Positions 17,836 through 26,561 of a stretch of DNA of 64,000 bases are shown one piece after another. The translations under genes and the position numbers were made by a program. Source of the DNA: Marinobacter sp. AC-23. Its GTDB lineage: Bacteria > Pseudomonadota > Gammaproteobacteria > Pseudomonadales > Oleiphilaceae. Position 1 is the first letter of the stretch; each line of letters opens with the position of its first letter. Below the pieces are notes generated by a model. That model did no database searches, was not told where the DNA came from, and was given only the letters and a program-made list of their open reading frames with translations. The stretch is from the NCBI RefSeq assembly GCF_001858325.1, contig NZ_MBPP01000001.1, positions 124,001-188,000 on the forward strand, written 5' to 3'.

Positions 17836-17949
17836 TCGCAGGTTTCTCCGGATTTCGCCAAACTGGCCTTGTTATATCACAGAGGCATGCCAAAATAGGT
17901 TTTTGACACGCCATTTTTCGTTTATCGCTGGTAGTTTAGGGCTGTAGCC

Positions 17950-19170
17950 ATGACCTCGCGCACCGGGCGCCTTTTAATTCGTATATTGATTATTGATGCA
18001 GACGAAAAGGCTCGCGGCGAACTTGCCCGCTACCTGGAACCGCGTGGGTATTACGTTATTGGTTACCCGGATTTGCGTTCCGCGTTAAAGTCGTTCGACG
18101 ATAACATGCCCGACATTGTCTTTGCAGACCTTACTCCCTCAGGAATCTGCGAGCTTGCAGGCAGGCTTGATGAGGCTGAAGCGTTTATTCCCATCGTTGC
18201 CTGCGCCTCCACGGATGCAAGTATTGATGTAGTAGATGCCCTTCGTGCCGGTGCTTCAGATTTTTTGCTGAAACCCTGCTGCAAAGATAAAACCGCTTTG
18301 GGAGATGTTATTCGCCAACTGCTCGAAAGGGTAAGGGTGCGCCGGCTGAATCAGCTTTACAGGCAGGAGCTTGAAGAGGCAAACAGCGATTTGAGAGACG
18401 GCATTGCCGAGTTGCGTGCCGACCAGAGAGCAGGGCGCAAGGTTCAGTTGCGTATGTTGCCTGAAAAGGAACAGCTTACTGGCGGCCTGTATATAGATCA
18501 TCTGATTAAACCGTCGTTGTACTTGAGCGGTGATTTTCTCGACTATTTCCCCCTCACAGAAGACAAAACCCTGGTTTATATTGCTGACGTATCTGGCCAT
18601 GGCGCCAGTTCAGCATTTGTGACCGTGCTCCTGAAAAACCTCAGCAACCGCTTGCAGCGCAACCTTCGTCGCGGGTCCAGCGACGATATCCTCTATCCTG
18701 CCCGGTTTCTTGAGCGAATTAACTCAGAGTTACTCGATACCGGCTTGGGAAAACACGTTACCGTGTTTGTTGGTATCATTTCCCTTAGTGAGCGTATATT
18801 AGAGTATGCGGTAGGCGCCCACTTCCCGATGCCTGTGTTGTCGTTTGAAGGTGGGGAAACCGCTTTTCTGGAGGGCAGTGGCCTTCCTGTAGGGCTTTTT
18901 GAATCACCAGAGTGGGAAGTGTACAAGGTTCCTCTGGACAAGCCTTTCCACCTGATTCTGTTTTCGGATGGCATTCTTGAAGTCATCCGTCAAAAGAGTC
19001 TTGATGAAAAGGAGCAGAGACTACTTGAACTCGTATCTGGAGGTCGTCACACTGTCGCATCTCTTAGCGAGGCTCTCAGTCTCGACGAGATCACAGAGTT
19101 ACCGGACGATATCGGTATTGTGACGGTTACAGATACAGTTCCTGTGTCAGACAACTCGTCGTTGAAATAG
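17950..19170 (+). CDS. Response regulator with PP2C-type phosphatase output (RssB-like)
   Basis: The N-terminal 125 residues form a receiver domain: acidic pair IDADE, the phosphate-accepting aspartate in IVFADLTPSG, and the conserved lysine in FLLKPCC. A coiled-coil linker (about residues 130-165) leads to a SpoIIE/PP2C serine phosphatase domain with the metal-binding motifs GGLYIDHL...SGDFLDYF, IADVSGHGASSAFV and LFSDGILEV, ending PDDIGIVTV. This layout matches the Pseudomonas RssB (PA2798-type) regulator, which dephosphorylates its STAS partner. The partner is encoded 14 bases downstream. The upstream histidine kinase is not in the window. Confidence 0.92.
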   Translation: MTSRTGRLLIRILIIDADEKARGELARYLEPRGYYVIGYPDLRSALKSFDDNMPDIVFADLTPSGICELAGRLDEAEAFIPIVACASTDASIDVVDALRAGASDFLLKPCCKDKTALGDVIRQLLERVRVRRLNQLYRQELEEANSDLRDGIAELRADQRAGRKVQLRMLPEKEQLTGGLYIDHLIKPSLYLSGDFLDYFPLTEDKTLVYIADVSGHGASSAFVTVLLKNLSNRLQRNLRRGSSDDILYPARFLERINSELLDTGLGKHVTVFVGIISLSERILEYAVGAHFPMPVLSFEGGETAFLEGSGLPVGLFESPEWEVYKVPLDKPFHLILFSDGILEVIRQKSLDEKEQRLLELVSGGRHTVASLSEALSLDEITELPDDIGIVTVTDTVPVSDNSSLK

Positions 19171-19184
19171 TGGCAGTGTGAGAC

Positions 19185-19676
19185 ATGGCTGGTTATAAAA
19201 TCTTGCAGGCTGATAAACAGGGCATTTATGTCCTGAAGTTTATTGGAGAAATCCGGCTCAACCTTTGTTGTACGCTGGACAATCTGGTCGACTCCATCAC
19301 CCTGGATCCGCAATTCAAAACCGTGGTGATTGATCTCACAGAAACTGAGATCATCGACAGCACCACCCTCGGCCTGCTCGCCAAGATCGCTATGGCGGCC
19401 CAAAAGCAAAGCCACTTTTTACCTACGCTTATTTCCACCAACCCGGACATTACCCGTATTATTGCCTCTATGGGCTTCGACAAGATCTTCATTATTGTCC
19501 GTGAGCCTGCCTCACGCATTGAAGAACTGGAAGAAATACCCGTGCTGAAGGCCAGCGAACAAGACGTTCGTGACAAAGTGCTGGACGCCCATAAAGTCCT
19601 TATGGGGCTGAACCAGCAAAACCGGGAAGAGTTCAAGAATTTGGTGCGCGCTCTGGAATGTGAAGAACCCGGCTGA
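19185..19676 (+). CDS. STAS-domain anti-sigma-factor antagonist (RssC-like)
   Basis: The 163-residue protein has a STAS domain in residues 1-105 with the phosphorylatable serine in EIIDSTTLGLLAKIA, then a helical C-terminal tail (RDKVLDAHKVLMGLNQQ). STAS proteins of this type are switched by serine phosphorylation and dephosphorylation. The PP2C response regulator 14 bases upstream is the likely phosphatase, as in the Pseudomonas RssB/RssC pair. No anti-sigma kinase is seen nearby. Its 3' end is followed by gpsA after 61 bases. Confidence 0.9.
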   Translation: MAGYKILQADKQGIYVLKFIGEIRLNLCCTLDNLVDSITLDPQFKTVVIDLTETEIIDSTTLGLLAKIAMAAQKQSHFLPTLISTNPDITRIIASMGFDKIFIIVREPASRIEELEEIPVLKASEQDVRDKVLDAHKVLMGLNQQNREEFKNLVRALECEEPG

Positions 19677-19737
19677 TACGCCGCGCCTAGCATCCCGAGC
19701 CGGCAGATTCAGACCTGATTCAAAAAACGGAACAACT

Positions 19738-20805
19738 ATGCCTGAAAAAAATGAGCCTCTTGCGAACGAGGCCAAAGAGCCGATACACGATGTGGCGGTT
19801 CTCGGAGGAGGCAGCTTCGGTTCTGCCATGGCAAAAGTACTGGGGGAGAATGGCCACCGTGTTCACTTCTGGATGCGTGATAAGGGTCAGGTTGAAGAGA
19901 TCCGCACAACGGGCATAAACAGCCGGTATATGCCGGGCGTAGAGATCAAAGGCGACATTCAGCCCACCACCGATCTTGAATCCGCCGTTAATAAAGCCGA
20001 AATCGTATTTGTTGCCATTCCCAGCAAAGCTTTCCGCGCAGTTATACGTGAAAACAGTGATAAATTTCGGGATGGGCAAATTGTTGTAAGTTTAACCAAA
20101 GGTATTGAAGCTCAGGGCTTCAAACTGATGAGTGAAATTCTGCAAGAGGAACTTCCTCGCTGTCGCATTGGGGTACTGAGCGGCCCCAATTTGGCCAGTG
20201 AGATTGTAAACCGGGATTTAACGGCAACCGTTATTGCTGCCAAAAATCCGGATGTCCGGCGTACAGTTCAGGATTTACTTGGTTGCAAATATTTTCGTGT
20301 GTACGCCAACGTAGACATTTACGGTGTTGAGTTGGCGGGCGCCCTGAAGAACATCTATGCCATTGTGGCCGGCCTGGCGTCGGCTTTGGAGATGGGTGAG
20401 AACGCCAAGGCCATGTTGATTACCCGCGGGCTGGCGGAAATGAGCCGCTTTGCTGTCAGTTTGGGTGCCAACCCGATGACCTTTATGGGGCTGGCGGGCG
20501 TAGGGGATTTGATTGTTACCTGCACCTCGTCAAAAAGCCGTAATTTCAGGGTTGGTTATGCCGTTGGGCAGGGTAAGAAATTGGACGACGCAGTGGCTGA
20601 GCTGGGCCAGGTAGCCGAGGGGATTTATACCTTGGAGTTGGTGAAAGAAAAATCCGAGGCGATCGGCATTTATATGCCATTGGTGCGTGGTCTTTATGAA
20701 ATTCTCTACCGCGATGCGTCTATTAGTGCAGTGATCAACAGTTTGATGATGTCTGTGCAGAATTCGGATGTTGAGTTTATCCTGCCACGGACTATCGCCG
20801 AATAA
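19738..20805 (+). CDS. gpsA: Glycerol-3-phosphate dehydrogenase [NAD(P)+]
   Basis: GpsA reduces dihydroxyacetone phosphate to sn-glycerol 3-phosphate for phospholipid synthesis. Start chosen at the ATG at 19738, which has a GGA-containing ribosome-binding site and puts the nucleotide motif VLGGGSFGSAMAKVL at the usual distance. Other motifs seen are VSLTKGIE, LSGPNLASEI, the catalytic lysine in ELAGALKNIYAI and GLAGVGDLIVTCTS. The product is 355 residues, close to the family norm plus a short N-terminal extension. The gene precedes sixA by 28 bases. Confidence 0.95.
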   Translation: MPEKNEPLANEAKEPIHDVAVLGGGSFGSAMAKVLGENGHRVHFWMRDKGQVEEIRTTGINSRYMPGVEIKGDIQPTTDLESAVNKAEIVFVAIPSKAFRAVIRENSDKFRDGQIVVSLTKGIEAQGFKLMSEILQEELPRCRIGVLSGPNLASEIVNRDLTATVIAAKNPDVRRTVQDLLGCKYFRVYANVDIYGVELAGALKNIYAIVAGLASALEMGENAKAMLITRGLAEMSRFAVSLGANPMTFMGLAGVGDLIVTCTSSKSRNFRVGYAVGQGKKLDDAVAELGQVAEGIYTLELVKEKSEAIGIYMPLVRGLYEILYRDASISAVINSLMMSVQNSDVEFILPRTIAE

Positions 20806-20833
20806 CGGATACACCTTCGGGGAGGGGGTAGCT

Positions 20834-21282
20834 GTGCAACTGCTTATCATGCGTCATGGCGAAGCCGGCTGGCACTCGTTGGATCAGGAACGGACGCTCA
20901 CGGAAATGGGGCGTCGCCAGGTAGCAGAGTGCGCGGCGCAAATTGCCGCCTCGCCCTGGAGGCCACAACGAATCTGGTGCAGCCCTTACGTGCGGGCACG
21001 GCAAACCGCGGCCATTGTGTCCGAAATCCTCAACTGCCCAGTGGAAGAAAAAACATTTATCACTCCTGAAGATGACCCTGGCTATGCCTGAATGCTCTCC
21101 TTGAGAACCAGCACTCACCTTTGATGCTGGTCTCCCACATGCCTTTGGTGGGCAGCTTGTCCACATTGCTGGTTGACGGGCACAGGCGCGGCATTCCGTT
21201 TATGACCTCCCAGGCCGTTGTTCTCGATATACCGGTGGTTGGCCCCGGTTGCGCCGACTTGAAAACCCAGTTTTTGCCCTGA
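20834..21282 (+). pseudogene. sixA: Phosphohistidine phosphatase SixA, apparent frameshift near 21082
   Basis: SixA removes phosphate from histidine residues of signalling proteins. The GTG at 20834, preceded by GGAGGGGG, opens QLLIMRHGEAGWHS, which contains the RHG catalytic motif; CSPYVRARQTA follows. The frame then hits a stop at 21089. A different frame continues with LENQHSPLMLVSHMPLVG, carrying the second catalytic histidine (SHMP), to a TGA at 21280-21282. Changing the single C at 21082 to CC joins both parts into a normal-length 149-residue SixA. Probable read error rather than gene loss. Confidence 0.85.
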
Positions 21283-21325
21283 GTACATTGTAAGCAGGGC
21301 TCTTTATATTGACCGAGTGCAGATT

Positions 21326-22222
21326 ATGTACAGTTTTCCTATTGATTATGTGGAGCCAGTGTTTCGGCCTCCCAGTGAAGAAAAATCTCTCATTCTCCCT
21401 GTAACTAACGGATGTTCTTGGAATAAATGTACATTTTGTGAGATGTACACTCAGCCCCAAAAGAAATTCCGAGCCCGCAAGCCGGAAGATGTACGCAAAG
21501 ATATAGACAACGCCGCCCGCAGCTTGGGCGGCGTAAAACGGGTGTTTCTGGCCGATGGCGACGCCATGGTGTTACCAACCCGTCGGTTGCTAGAAATTCT
21601 TGGTGAACTGAACGCAGCGTTCCCGGAACTACAGCGAGTCTCCAGTTATTGCCTCCCCAGAAACCTTGCCAAGAAAACCGTAGACGAACTTAAGCAACTG
21701 AAGGAAGCCGGGCTCAAGATTCTCTATATAGGCATGGAGTCTGGTGACGATGAAGTACTCCGGCGCATCAACAAAGGCGAAACCTGGGAATCGACACGGT
21801 CGGCGCTGCTGAAGATCCGTGAAGCTGGCCTGACCAGTTCTGTGATGGTGCTTAATGGTTTGGGCGGCGAAACGTTGTCGCGCCAACATGCCATTAATAC
21901 CGCCACCCTATGTAACGAAACTCAACCGGATTACCTGTCTACGCTGGTGGTGAGTTTCCCTCAGGGCGAAGAACGTTTCCGCGAAGGCTTTGGTGACGAT
22001 TTTGAGCCGCTTTCTCAGCAAGGCTTGTTCGAAGAGATTCGGATATTTTTAGAGCACCTTGAGCTTGAGCGAACCGTATTTAGAAGCGATCACGCCTCGA
22101 ACTACCTTGTGCTTAAAGGCAACTTGGGGCGCGATAAGCAAAAGCTGTTGGATCAGGTTAACCTTGCCATCACAAGCCCTGGCGCTGTGCCATTGCGAGC
22201 TGAATGGCAGCGTGGTTTGTAA
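21326..22222 (+). CDS. Radical SAM protein
   Basis: The cluster-binding cysteines are in GCSWNKCTFCEMY (C-x4-C-x2-C), followed by a typical radical SAM barrel: VFLADGDAMVLPTRRLLEIL, then ILYIGMESGDDEVLRRINKG, and the SSVMVLNGLGGE glycine motif. This matches the family of 'GCPWNRCTFCGMY' radical SAM proteins whose substrate is unknown. The GTG at 21317 is an alternative start; ATG at 21326 was preferred because MYSFPIDYVEPVF is the common family beginning. It precedes DUF1285 by 24 bases and probably shares its transcript. Confidence 0.88.
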   Translation: MYSFPIDYVEPVFRPPSEEKSLILPVTNGCSWNKCTFCEMYTQPQKKFRARKPEDVRKDIDNAARSLGGVKRVFLADGDAMVLPTRRLLEILGELNAAFPELQRVSSYCLPRNLAKKTVDELKQLKEAGLKILYIGMESGDDEVLRRINKGETWESTRSALLKIREAGLTSSVMVLNGLGGETLSRQHAINTATLCNETQPDYLSTLVVSFPQGEERFREGFGDDFEPLSQQGLFEEIRIFLEHLELERTVFRSDHASNYLVLKGNLGRDKQKLLDQVNLAITSPGAVPLRAEWQRGL

Positions 22223-22246
22223 ATCATCGGTTTACGGAGCAGGAAT

Positions 22247-22804
22247 ATGAGCCAGACCCCGGAAAATCTTGTCGAGCAAGTGGAAAAATCTGCGAAAAAC
22301 CTTAGCCAGCCACCCCTTGAACAATGGCACCCAGAGCTCTCGGGAGACATGGATCTCCGTATAAGCCGAGATGGCGAGTGGATTCATAAGGGTAAACCAC
22401 TGGGCCGGGAAGCTATTGTAAGGCTGTTTTCCAGCATTCTTCGTCGCGAAGACGATGGCGAGTACTATCTACTGACTCCGGTCGAAAAATGGCGCATTCA
22501 GGTGGAGGACACTCCGTTACTTGCTCATTCTCTTGACGTGGAGGGGAGCGGTAACAAACAAGTCGTCAGGTTGACTACCAACGTAGGCGAAACTCTTGAG
22601 GTGGGTAATGAACATCCGCTTGAAGTGGGTAGCTATGAAGACTCAGGGCAACCCAGGCCAATTATAAGGGTGCGCCATGGCGTTGACGCCCGCCTTACAA
22701 CGGCAGCCTACTACGATCTGGCAAAACACGTTGTTGAGCAGATGATCGACGGAAAGGCTGTATTGGGCGTATTTAGCCACGGAAATTTCTACAAAATCGG
22801 GTAG
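22247..22804 (+). CDS. DUF1285 family protein
   Basis: A soluble 185-residue protein with the family's conserved opening (PPLEQWHPELSGDMDLRIS), the DGEWIHKGKPLGREAIVRLFSSIL block and the EYYLLTPVEKWRIQVED block. No signal peptide or membrane segment. Family members form a beta-sandwich of unknown role. An AGGA ribosome-binding site lies 6 bases before the ATG. It follows the radical SAM gene closely in the same direction. Confidence 0.9.
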   Translation: MSQTPENLVEQVEKSAKNLSQPPLEQWHPELSGDMDLRISRDGEWIHKGKPLGREAIVRLFSSILRREDDGEYYLLTPVEKWRIQVEDTPLLAHSLDVEGSGNKQVVRLTTNVGETLEVGNEHPLEVGSYEDSGQPRPIIRVRHGVDARLTTAAYYDLAKHVVEQMIDGKAVLGVFSHGNFYKIG

Positions 22805-23012
22805 GGTGGTTGAAAAGTTTTGGGCTGCCCCCAGAAATGGCAGTGGAAAACGCATTATATCCATTGTTAAACTGTGTTTTCATGCTTGTTATGAGCCTGG
22901 CTCTCTAACGAGGCCTGGTGGTCGATAGTCCCTCTGTTCAGTCTGGCTGTTCATGATTACTACGATTACCTTTAATCAAACATACAGTCATTGCGACACT
23001 CAAGGAGATCAC

Positions 23013-23474
23013 ATGGCCCAACCTCGCGTTGTCACCATCCACTACACGCTTACCAACAACCAGGGAGAAGAGCTGGACTCCTCCCGTGGCGAAGGTCGCG
23101 AGCCACTGGCTTATCTGGAAGGTGCACAAAACATCATCGGTGGACTGGAAAGTGCACTGAACGAAAAGAGCGCAGGCGACCAGGTAAAGGTTTCTGTAGA
23201 GCCGGCAGAAGGCTACGGCGAAATTAACGAAGAGCTGGTTCAGCCAGTTCCTCTTACCGCCTTTGAAGGTGTAGACACCATCGAGCCGGGTATGCAGTTC
23301 CAGGCACAAACTCCGGGCGGCCCCCAGGTAGTTCGTGTTGTGGAAGTTGGCGAAGAAACCGTTACCATCGATGCGAACCACCCGCTGGCTGGCGAAACTC
23401 TGCACTTTGATGTAGAAGTTATCGAAGCTCGCGAAGCTAGTGAAGAAGAACAGGAACACGGTCACGCTCACTAA
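23013..23474 (+). CDS. FKBP-type peptidyl-prolyl cis-trans isomerase, SlyD-like
   Basis: Start set at the ATG at 23013, preceded by AAGGAG; the longer frame from 22953 lacks this. The 153-residue product has the split FKBP domain of the SlyD/SlpA group (VVTIHYTLTNNQGEELDSS, QNIIGGLESALNEKSAGD) with an inserted chaperone flap (EGYGEINEELVQPVPLTAF) and then HPLAGETLHFDVEVIEAR. The C-terminal tail is short with a few histidines (HGHAH), unlike the long His-rich tail of E. coli SlyD. A strong terminator follows. Confidence 0.93.
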   Translation: MAQPRVVTIHYTLTNNQGEELDSSRGEGREPLAYLEGAQNIIGGLESALNEKSAGDQVKVSVEPAEGYGEINEELVQPVPLTAFEGVDTIEPGMQFQAQTPGGPQVVRVVEVGEETVTIDANHPLAGETLHFDVEVIEAREASEEEQEHGHAH

Positions 23475-23497
23475 GAAGAGCGTAGAAACTGTTTCTA

Positions 23498-23527
23498 AAA
23501 AAAGGCTCCTACGGGAGCCTTTTTTTG
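23498..23527 (+). terminator. Rho-independent terminator of the FKBP gene
   Basis: A 7-8 bp stem (AGGCTCC/GGGAGCCT, loop TAC) is flanked by seven A on the left and seven T on the right, so it can also act on leftward transcription. Confidence 0.9.
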
Positions 23528-23544
23528 TCTGTGAAAAATGCCCA

Positions 23545-23585
23545 TAAAAAAGCGGAGGCGCAGTCTTTACCGCACCTCCGCTTTT
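23545..23585 (-). terminator. Rho-independent terminator of the ETF-QO gene
   Basis: On the minus strand AAGCGGAGG and CCTCCGCTT arms surround a 16-base loop and are followed by a T run. It lies 42 bases past the ETF-QO stop. Confidence 0.8.
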
Positions 23586-23626
23586 AAAGCACCAATTCCG
23601 TTGATGCTTTGGGTTACTAGGCCAAG

Positions 23627-25279
23627 TTACATGTTGGGGTAGTTTGGCCCACCGCCGCCTTCTGGCGTAACCCACGTAATGTTCTGTGCAGGATCCTTGA
23701 TGTCGCAGGTCTTGCAGTGAACGCAGTTCTGAGCGTTGATCTGGAACCTTTTACCGCTGCCATCGTCCTTCTCAACCACTTCGTAAACCCCTGCAGGGCA
23801 GTAGCGCTGAGCCGGCTCATCGTACTTGGGCAGGTTTTCCTCGATCGGAATATTCGGATCGGTCAGTTTCAGGTGAATCGGCTGGTTTTCTGCATGGTTG
23901 GTGTTAGACACGAACACCGACGTTAGGCGATCAAAGGTCAGCTTGTTATCCGGCTTGGGATAATTCAGCTTCTTGCACTCAGATGCGGGCTTCATTGTCG
24001 CGTGATCTGGCGTCAAATCGCGCAGGGTAAACGGCAGACTTCTGTGCAGAATGTTCTGCTCAAAGAATGCGATTGCACCACCGATAAAGTTGCCAAACTT
24101 GTGCATTGCTGGGCCGAAGTTGCGCTCGTCGTAAAGCTCTTTGTACAGCCAGCTGTTCTCGAAGCGATCCGCAAAGCTGGTGATTTCCTCACCGGATTGG
24201 CCATTTTTCAGGGCTTCAAACACTGCTTCAGCACCTAAAAGGCCAGACTTCATGGCGGTATGGGAGCCTTTGATCTTGGAGCTGTTCATCGTGCCGGCAT
24301 CACAACCCAGCAGCAGGCCGCCCGGGAAGCTCATTTTGGGCAACGAGTTATATCCGCCTTTTGCCAGCGCACGGGCGCCGTAGGACACACGCTTACCGCC
24401 TTCCAGATATTGTTTGAACTCCGGGTGAAGCTTCAAGCGCTGAAACTCTTCAAACGGGCTTAAATGTGGGTTGCTGTAGGAAAGATCAGCAATCAGGCCC
24501 ACATAAACCTGTCCGTTTTCAAGGTGGTAAAGGAAAGAGCCACCGGTAGAGCCGCTTTCAGTCAAAGGCCAGCCAGTCGTGTGTACAACCAGGCCTGGCT
24601 CATGCTTGGCCGGGTCTATGTCCCACAGTTCTTTGATGCCGATACCGTAATGCTGGGGATCCTTACCTTCGTCTAGCTTAAAGTCGTTGATCAGGCGTTT
24701 GCCCAGGTGACCACGACAGCCCTCTGTAAACAGAGTGTACTTGGCGCGCAGTTCCATGCCTGGCATATAGCCGTCTTTTTCTGAGCCATCGGCTGCGACA
24801 CCCATGTCGCCAGTGAGAATGCCCTTAACCTGGCCATCTTCTACAATGGTCTCGGCAGCAGCAAAGCCTGGGTAGACTTCAACACCCAAGGCCTCTGCCT
24901 GCTCACCTAGCCAGCGGCACAAGTTACCAAGACTGATAATATAGTTGCCGTGGTTGTGCATGTTTTTGGGAACAAACGCGTTTGGAATCTTGGTTCCCTT
25001 TTCCTGACTTTTCAGCAGAAAAATATCATCACGGGTAACCGGGGTATTCAGGGGGGCGCCTTTCTCTTTCCAGTCTGGGAAGAGTTCATTGAGGGCGGTA
25101 GGCTCAAACACAGTGCCGGCCAGGATATGAGCGCCGATCTCAGAACCTTTTTCTACTACACAGACGGTCAGTTCTTCGCCAGCTTCTTGTGCCAACTGCA
25201 TAACACGGCAAGCTGCCGACAGGCCAGCAGGGCCGCCGCCGACGATAAGAACATCAAATTCCATCGATTCGCGTTCCAC
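23627..25279 (-). CDS. Electron transfer flavoprotein-ubiquinone oxidoreductase
   Basis: This membrane-bound FAD and 4Fe-4S enzyme passes electrons from EtfAB to ubiquinone during fatty-acid and amino-acid oxidation. Start taken as GTG at 25279 because GAGGAG lies 6 bases before it and the product then begins MERESMEFDVLIVGGGPAG, as in Pseudomonas homologues. The FAD motif is GGGPAGLSAACRV. The 4Fe-4S cysteines are at the C-terminus (YCPAGVYEV, INAQNCVHCKTCDIKDP). The 550-residue length is normal. Divergent from etfBA over 532 bases that hold a 20-bp palindrome. Confidence 0.96.
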   Translation of the reverse strand: MERESMEFDVLIVGGGPAGLSAACRVMQLAQEAGEELTVCVVEKGSEIGAHILAGTVFEPTALNELFPDWKEKGAPLNTPVTRDDIFLLKSQEKGTKIPNAFVPKNMHNHGNYIISLGNLCRWLGEQAEALGVEVYPGFAAAETIVEDGQVKGILTGDMGVAADGSEKDGYMPGMELRAKYTLFTEGCRGHLGKRLINDFKLDEGKDPQHYGIGIKELWDIDPAKHEPGLVVHTTGWPLTESGSTGGSFLYHLENGQVYVGLIADLSYSNPHLSPFEEFQRLKLHPEFKQYLEGGKRVSYGARALAKGGYNSLPKMSFPGGLLLGCDAGTMNSSKIKGSHTAMKSGLLGAEAVFEALKNGQSGEEITSFADRFENSWLYKELYDERNFGPAMHKFGNFIGGAIAFFEQNILHRSLPFTLRDLTPDHATMKPASECKKLNYPKPDNKLTFDRLTSVFVSNTNHAENQPIHLKLTDPNIPIEENLPKYDEPAQRYCPAGVYEVVEKDDGSGKRFQINAQNCVHCKTCDIKDPAQNITWVTPEGGGGPNYPNM

Positions 25280-25297
25280 GTTGGTCTCCTCAAACAT

Positions 25298-25811
25298 CTT
25301 AGTGAATATTGTATGCCCGCAGGCTTTTATTTCCGGAGCGCCATCATACCGTTAAAATTCTCCTCAGACGACTACTCACAACCGAATACTCTGGTTTTGT
25401 ACACTACAAAGGGTAGCGCATTTAACAAATCAAACAAACGTTTGTTTGAAATCTGGTCAAGGCTTTGGCATTGTAGATTTGTTTTGTAATACAGCCCGCT
25501 GGGCCGGTTTTTGGGCGTCGTAATGCTACTAACCGCTTAAGCAATACCGGCTGACTGGCCCAAGATACACGTGTGGGGCGTCCCACTGGACTATTGACCC
25601 ATTTTATCTTTGCCGTCAGTATTAGTCCGCCGTGACGGATGGCCCCAGTGTGAGGCCGCTGTTTGTAACGTTCGGCTTGTATACCCGTAACAGGGTATCT
25701 TGCGCCGAGACGAAGCAATCGAGAACGCTCTGTAACCCGCCCATACAGGGCCTGTCTTAAGAGTGTTTTTGATTGAGAGTCATTAACCCATCGTAGAAGA
25801 ACGAGGAATCT
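25298..25811. other. Divergent control region of ETF-QO and etfBA
   Basis: About 510 bases without a credible gene; frames here are short and without family resemblance. It holds the palindrome at 25430-25449 and a possible -10 box (TACAAT) about 20 bases upstream of the ETF-QO start on the minus strand. The etfB ribosome-binding site (GAACGAGGAAT) lies at its right end. An unrecognised small RNA cannot be excluded. Confidence 0.6.
25430..25449. promoter_or_regulatory. Perfect 20-bp palindrome, likely TetR-family (PsrA-like) operator
   Basis: The half-sites TCAAACAAAC and GTTTGTTTGA are exact reverse complements with no spacer. CAAAC/GTTTG half-sites resemble those described for PsrA, the TetR-family fatty-acid-responsive repressor of beta-oxidation and electron-transfer-flavoprotein genes in Pseudomonas. 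The site lies about 150 bases before the ETF-QO start and 362 before etfB, where it could control either or both. Assignment to PsrA is inference; the palindrome itself is certain. Confidence 0.7.
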
Positions 25812-26561
25812 ATGAAGGTTCTGGTCGCAGTAAAACGAGTAATCGACTACAACGTAAAGGTACGTGTCAAGCCGGATAACACTGGTGTTGATCTCGCCAA
25901 CGTCAAAATGGCAATGAACCCATTCTGCGAAATCGCTGTTGAAGAAGCGGTTCGTCTGAAGGAAAAGGGTATTGCAAACGAAATCGTCGTGGTTTCCATT
26001 GGCCCCAAGGCCTGTCAGGAGCAGATTCGTACTGCGCTGGCGCTGGGTGCCGACCGTGGTATCCACATTGAAGTAGATGAGGACGTTCAGTCTCTTGATG
26101 CGGCCAAATTGCTAAAGGCCGTTGTTGAGAAAGAGGAGCCAAAACTCGTCATTCTTGGCAAGCAGTCCATCGATTCTGACAACAACCAAACTGGCCAGAT
26201 GCTGGCTGCACTGACCGGTATGGGTCAGGGCACCTTCGCCTCCGAAGTGGTTGTTGATGGCGAAAAAGTGAATGTTACCCGTGAGGTAGACGGTGGTCTT
26301 ATGACCCTTTCTTTGAGCCTGCCAGCGGTTGTAACCACAGACCTGCGTTTGAACGAGCCGCGCTATGCGTCTTTGCCGAACATCATGAAAGCCAAGAAAA
26401 AGCAGCTCGATACCATGAGCCCGGCTGACCTTGGTGTTGAAATCGCGTCGCGCCTGACCACTTTGAAAGTTGAAGCACCGGCTGCCCGTCAGGCAGGTGT
26501 TAAAGTGGCTGACGTTGCCGAGCTGGTCGATAAACTGAAGAACGAAGCGAAGGTGATCTAA
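25812..26561 (+). CDS. etfB: Electron transfer flavoprotein, beta subunit
   Basis: EtfB is the AMP-binding small subunit of the soluble heterodimer that accepts electrons from acyl-CoA dehydrogenases. The 249-residue product starts [20 protein letters not shown] and shows the family motifs [31 protein letters not shown] and the [23 protein letters not shown] signature, ending with the [20 protein letters not shown] segment. It is directly followed by etfA with no intervening base between stop and start. Confidence 0.97.
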   Translation: MKVLVAVKRVIDYNVKVRVKPDNTGVDLANVKMAMNPFCEIAVEEAVRLKEKGIANEIVVVSIGPKACQEQIRTALALGADRGIHIEVDEDVQSLDAAKLLKAVVEKEEPKLVILGKQSIDSDNNQTGQMLAALTGMGQGTFASEVVVDGEKVNVTREVDGGLMTLSLSLPAVVTTDLRLNEPRYASLPNIMKAKKKQLDTMSPADLGVEIASRLTTLKVEAPAARQAGVKVADVAELVDKLKNEAKVI

